Positions 4,864-7,601 of a DNA stretch of 7,601 bases are shown one piece after another. The stretch comes from Caldifarciminota bacterium (GTDB taxonomy: Bacteria > Hydrothermota > Tepidihabitantia > B3-TA06). A program made the translations under genes and the position numbers. The notes under the pieces were generated by a model. It was not told the DNA's origin. It was given only the letters and a program-made list of their open reading frames with translations, and searched no databases. The first letter of the stretch is position 1, and each line of letters starts with the position of its first letter. The stretch covers positions 1-7,601 of the forward strand of contig WJJO01000156.1 in the NCBI GenBank assembly GCA_014729665.1. The letters are read 5' to 3'.

Positions 4864-5748
4864 TCAGGGCATGCCCTGGATTTCAATCTCGGAGATACAC
4901 AGATCGTCAGCCTGTGCCTTATCGGTATATACTTCTTTTACTGTTAGCTTGACGTATTTGGTGGTTTTGGGTGATAATTCGAAGAACTGCATCTTGCGAT
5001 TGTCCTTGAAGGTGAGCTCATGCGTGGAGCCGTCAGAGAATTCAAGGTTTGCCTTCTTTACACGCAGGTTGAGGTAGAAGCGATCGCCTATATCTTCGCT
5101 GTAACGGTCGTAACCCGGGATCATCCCGAAGCGGGTGACGGTAACGTCCTTTGGGAAGGTTAGTTTAATCCACTCGCCTTCTCCGTTACCTTTTGTGCCG
5201 TCGGCCCAGCAGGTAGAGGTCAGTCCATCAATCACGTTGACTGCCTCATAGGTTCCGTATTTTCCGGGTTCAAGCGCTGATGAGGATGAAGCCTTCAGGA
5301 GGAAGGTTAAATCCTGCGCCTCTCCTTTGATTTCCTTGCTTTTGGCCCAGACCAGATCCTCATACGGCTGATTGTTTCTGACCCTTTCGAGTATTTCATC
5401 GAACCGGGCGTTTACGTAATCGGTATAGGTTTTACCACTCGTCTTCTTGTGCATCTCGTCCAGTAGTTGAACGGAAAATTCGTAGTGCTTACAAGATTCC
5501 TCGAGTACCTTCATTACATCTGCTTTTATTTCATCGACCGCTTCCTTGAGCTTTGCGTCGGAATACTCGTCGACATTCTCTGAGATGTTCTTGAGGGGTC
5601 CTGAGATTACACTGGGGAATTGTTGCTCGAATTTCTTTACCACCAGACCGTAATCCCTTTCAGACATCTCAGTAGGTTTCTTTTTTGGACAACCCACAAC
5701 AAGAAAGGCCGTGAGTACTATGATTAGAATGCTTACGGTTCTTTTCAT
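4864..5748 (-). CDS. Lipoprotein with C-terminal NADase-type glycan-binding (discoidin-like) domain
   Basis: 294 residues; the ATG follows AGGAGG by about 7 bases. 'MKRTVSILIIVLTAFLVVGC' is a clear lipoprotein signal with lipobox V-V-G-C and lipidated Cys20, so the protein is membrane-anchored and faces outward. A charged stretch follows (PKKKPTE). Residues about 30-145 are helical, Lys/Glu-rich and possibly coiled-coil; I do not recognise this part. Residues about 150-292 match the NADase-type glycan-binding module: 'YEAVNVIDGLTSTCWADGTKGNGEGEWIKLTFP' (167-199), then 'GYDRYSEDIGDRFYLNLRVKKANLEFSDG' (212-240), ending 'ADDLCISEIEIQG' (280-292). Such modules usually sit at the end of surface proteins and are thought to bind sugars. 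No catalytic domain is visible, so it may be an adhesin or a wall-binding subunit. It has its own strong promoter and lies upstream of the dipeptidase. Confidence 0.9.
   Translation of the reverse strand: MKRTVSILIIVLTAFLVVGCPKKKPTEMSERDYGLVVKKFEQQFPSVISGPLKNISENVDEYSDAKLKEAVDEIKADVMKVLEESCKHYEFSVQLLDEMHKKTSGKTYTDYVNARFDEILERVRNNQPYEDLVWAKSKEIKGEAQDLTFLLKASSSSALEPGKYGTYEAVNVIDGLTSTCWADGTKGNGEGEWIKLTFPKDVTVTRFGMIPGYDRYSEDIGDRFYLNLRVKKANLEFSDGSTHELTFKDNRKMQFFELSPKTTKYVKLTVKEVYTDKAQADDLCISEIEIQGMP
4865..4878. repeat. Perfect 14-base palindrome across a stop codon
   Basis: CAGGGCATGCCCTG is its own reverse complement. It encodes the final Q-G-M-P of the glycan-binding lipoprotein and includes two bases of its stop codon. 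In RNA it can fold with a 5-base stem and CATG loop, just before the stronger hairpin at 4814-4835. It may simply be coding chance. Confidence 0.7.
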
Positions 5749-5769
5749 ATCAGAACCTCCTTTGTGAAC

Positions 5770-5797
5770 ATAATACGGCTTTGAGAGAGATTGTCAA
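5770..5797 (-). promoter_or_regulatory. Strong sigma70-like promoter for the glycan-binding lipoprotein gene
   Basis: On the minus strand TTGACA (5797-5792), a perfect -35, is followed after 16 bases by TATTAT (5775-5770), a 5-of-6 -10. The expected start of transcription near 5763 leaves a leader of about 15 bases, almost entirely ribosome binding site. The -35 context ACTTGACAAT is identical to that upstream of the PEGA/PKD gene. Confidence 0.8.
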
Positions 5798-5836
5798 GTT
5801 TTCCTCTTCGTTTTTTCATCCATTCCTTTCGGACAT

Positions 5837-7327
5837 TTATTCCGAGGAGGAAGATTGAGCCTTGAAATGGCAAGAGTTGGGAGCAGGCCATGTATTGAAT
5901 ATGGTATTATCTGGATAGTATGAATAACTAGATTCATCGGTGGTGTAAAGGCCAACATCGTCAACGTAGACTTCGCCTGCGGTTCGGTTGTTGAAGCCGA
6001 TAAAATGTATTTCATTGACGTGTTCGGCCAGTGAACCGTAGAAGGGCATGTTGGTGCCTTTAAGTTCACCGTTGACGTATACGTCAAACGACCTGGCCGT
6101 TTGATCGAATTCAGCCCTTATTTCGTACCATTCTCCCGGGGTGTAAGGGCATAGGGGAATCCCGGTACTGCCTGAGGCCACGCAAATATATCCTGTATAG
6201 CCCCGGCTGCCGTCGTCAAAAATGATATAGAGACTTACCCAGTCGTAGAACGTGCCTGACCAGTCTTTATCTACCGCCCGGAAACCAAAGAAACCAACCT
6301 GTTGGATACGCCACATGAACGTTATTCCGGCCTTTTGTTTTTCAGCAACCACCGTACCGATTCTGGCAATTGCAGCTTCGGTTGGATCGGTGAACTTGCA
6401 GCTAAAACCTGATTCACCGAAGTGGATATCGCTGATTTCCACGCTTCCGCCATCTTCCGCACTCACATTATCCCAGTCAGGATAGCCGCCAAGAGGGTAG
6501 TCGTTGAAATCGTCCAGGAAATAGTAATTCGCCTGTTTGATTTCGATCATGTGTGTATTTGACCAGTCGGAGGTTGCCCCGTTCTGATCGGAAGCCTTGA
6601 CCCTTACAGGCCAGGTTCCTGTAGCCGAGAACGTATGTGTGTCTGAGTAGGTCGTACCGCTATTTACGAGTTCACTCCATTCAGTGCTGTCCCCGTCACC
6701 CCAATCGAATTTGAAAGAAACCTTATCTCCATCAGGATCGGTTGTGGAGACGGAAAACTCACAAACTACGCCCAATACAGCTTCGTGTAAGCCTTGAGGT
6801 GCATCGGGTATCAAGGGCAAACGATTGAGTTCACTATAATCAATCCCCACGGTAACGGTCGTATCGGCTACTATGGTAGCGGTAGTATCCCAGGACGGAT
6901 AACCGTCTTTTGATAATTCGACGGTGTGCGAACCTGGGGCTAGACCGAAGAATAGATGATTGGTTAGATGACCCGTGCTGTCTGAATCGAGCCAGATAGC
7001 CGCCCCCTCAGGTTGAGATTTAACCTCAAGTGCACCCGTAAGTTGTTTCAATTCTGCATCGACGGTAACCGTCGAATCGGCTTTGATAACTACGTAATCG
7101 GTCCACTCCTCGAAACCGTCCAGTAAAAGCTTCAGTTCGTATGTTCCTTCATCTATATCACTAATCAACGCATCAGTTGTTTCCTCTGTCGTGGAGTCAT
7201 CCAGGATAATCTCGGCACCTTGGGGTTCTGACCGAACCATGAGATTACCGAAAGAATCTTGCCGGCAATTCAAACCAGCCATGATAAAAACGTATGTGAA
7301 AAGCAGCGAGATATTCAAGGGTTTCAT
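5837..7327 (-). CDS. Exported PEGA-PEGA-PKD-LamG-like surface protein
   Basis: 496 residues; the ATG follows AAGGAGGAG by a few bases. Residues 1-21 are a hydrophobic export signal ending 'MAGLNC'; Cys21 may be lipidated, though the lipobox is not canonical. Two PEGA domains follow as an internal repeat: 'GNLMVRSEPQGAEIILDD ... DGFEEW' (27-94) and 'GALEVKSQPEGAAIWLDS ... DGYPSW' (98-164), each ending in a 'ADSTVTV/ADTTVTV' strand. A PKD domain spans about 175-264, with 'DPDGDKVSFKFDWGDGDSTEW' and 'DTHTFSATGTWPVRVKASDQNG'. Residues about 268-463 form a LamG/concanavalin-like jelly roll ('FDDFNDYPLGGYPDW' type start, 'PGEWYEIRAEFDQTARSFDVYVNGEL', 'YVDDVGLY'). A Ser/Tyr-rich tail ends the protein with no recognised sorting signal. 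No enzyme residues are evident, so a carbohydrate- or wall-binding structural role is inferred. Confidence 0.92.
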   Translation of the reverse strand: MKPLNISLLFTYVFIMAGLNCRQDSFGNLMVRSEPQGAEIILDDSTTEETTDALISDIDEGTYELKLLLDGFEEWTDYVVIKADSTVTVDAELKQLTGALEVKSQPEGAAIWLDSDSTGHLTNHLFFGLAPGSHTVELSKDGYPSWDTTATIVADTTVTVGIDYSELNRLPLIPDAPQGLHEAVLGVVCEFSVSTTDPDGDKVSFKFDWGDGDSTEWSELVNSGTTYSDTHTFSATGTWPVRVKASDQNGATSDWSNTHMIEIKQANYYFLDDFNDYPLGGYPDWDNVSAEDGGSVEISDIHFGESGFSCKFTDPTEAAIARIGTVVAEKQKAGITFMWRIQQVGFFGFRAVDKDWSGTFYDWVSLYIIFDDGSRGYTGYICVASGSTGIPLCPYTPGEWYEIRAEFDQTARSFDVYVNGELKGTNMPFYGSLAEHVNEIHFIGFNNRTAGEVYVDDVGLYTTDESSYSYYPDNTIFNTWPAPNSCHFKAQSSSSE

Positions 7328-7358
7328 TTACTCCTCCTTGATTGGATTAATTCTATTG

Positions 7359-7386
7359 ATACTAATTTGTTTGTTATAATTGTCAA
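7359..7386 (-). promoter_or_regulatory. Sigma70-like promoter for the PEGA/PKD surface protein gene
   Basis: On the minus strand a perfect TTGACA (7386-7381) is followed after 16 bases by TAGTAT (7364-7359), a 4-of-6 -10. The leader would be about 25 bases. The ten-base ACTTGACAAT (7388-7379) and the spacing are the same as at 5770-5797. Confidence 0.7.
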
Positions 7387-7601
7387 GTGAGATTGTTAGG
7401 TTCAGGTAACGGTATACTAACGATCGGTCACCTTATACCTCAACACCGAAATGATATACTATCCATGATAGTGATGTACTTTAGGTATTGAATTAAAACT
7501 TAATCCGGGGTTATCTTATTTGCTCGTATTCGGTTTATCTTTATCTTCGAGCCTGACCGATTTCTTTGCTTGGTTGAATTAATCCAGTATCTTATCGAGT
7601 A
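7387..7601. other. Non-coding right flank with small inverted repeats
   Basis: No open frame of useful length with a ribosome binding site is visible on either strand. ACTATC-CAT-GATAGT (7458-7472) is a perfect 6-base-stem inverted repeat. GGTATA (7411-7416) and TATACC (7434-7439) could pair around a 17-base loop. At the very edge the minus strand reads L-D-K-I-L-D-stop (7601-7581), which could be the end of a gene beyond the window, but six residues are not enough to call it. Confidence 0.4.

Noticed and set aside
4758..4886. 43-residue N-terminal extension of the dipeptidase
   Set aside because: The extension overlaps the upstream gene, has no ribosome binding site and would bury the lipoprotein signal.
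7356..7380. Plus-strand TTGATA and TATAAT as a divergent promoter
   Set aside because: The spacing is only 13 bases and no plus-strand gene follows in the window.
7581..7601. C-terminal end of a minus-strand gene (L-D-K-I-L-D-stop) at the right edge
   Set aside because: Six residues are too few to support a coding call; other frames are equally open for short distances.

Overview
This window comes from a bacterial chromosome, most likely an uncultured Gram-negative (diderm) lineage. The evidence is the AGGAGG-type ribosome binding sites, sigma70-like promoters, standard stop codons, and several predicted lipoproteins and exported proteins carrying PEGA, PKD and glycan-binding modules. That mix is common in candidate phyla of the FCB/WOR-3 kind, but the phylum is only a guess. 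I see no tRNA, rRNA, CRISPR array, transposase or phage gene.

Left half, plus strand (90-2585): a compact run of five small genes for cytoplasmic proteins. They are a short protein resembling the N-terminal part of BtrH/C39-like proteins, a Cys-rich DUF3795 protein, a RimJ/RimL-type GNAT acetyltransferase, a second GNAT resembling aminoglycoside 3-N-acetyltransferase AAC(3)-I, and a flavin reductase-like FMN-binding protein. Three of the junctions overlap by 4, 8 and 11 bases, which suggests one transcript with translational coupling. The only real gap (935-1053) holds what looks like a decayed 5' end of another copy of the second acetyltransferase.

Middle (2586-4009): a 245-base spacer with a weak hairpin and candidate promoter, then a plus-strand gene for an exported 392-residue protein. 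It has an N-terminal beta-rich domain and a C-terminal helical domain, and I cannot assign it a function.

Right half, minus strand (4050-7327): three cell-envelope genes, convergent with the left half. In transcription order they are a protein with two PEGA domains, a PKD domain and a LamG-like domain; a lipoprotein ending in an NADase-type glycan-binding (discoidin-like) domain; and a lipoprotein D-alanyl-D-alanine dipeptidase of the VanX/DdpX family with all zinc ligands and the catalytic Glu present. The first two have near-identical promoters, ACTTGACAAT followed by a -10 hexamer 16 bases after the -35. The dipeptidase has no obvious promoter of its own and may be read from the gene above it through a hairpin-containing gap. 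No vanH, vanA or vanS/vanR partner is present, so a role in peptidoglycan turnover or peptide scavenging fits better than glycopeptide resistance. The last 215 bases contain no supported gene.

I do not see a clear new defence or mobile system. The most unusual items are the acetyltransferase remnant, the unassigned exported protein, the glycan-binding lipoprotein paired with the dipeptidase, and the shared promoter element.
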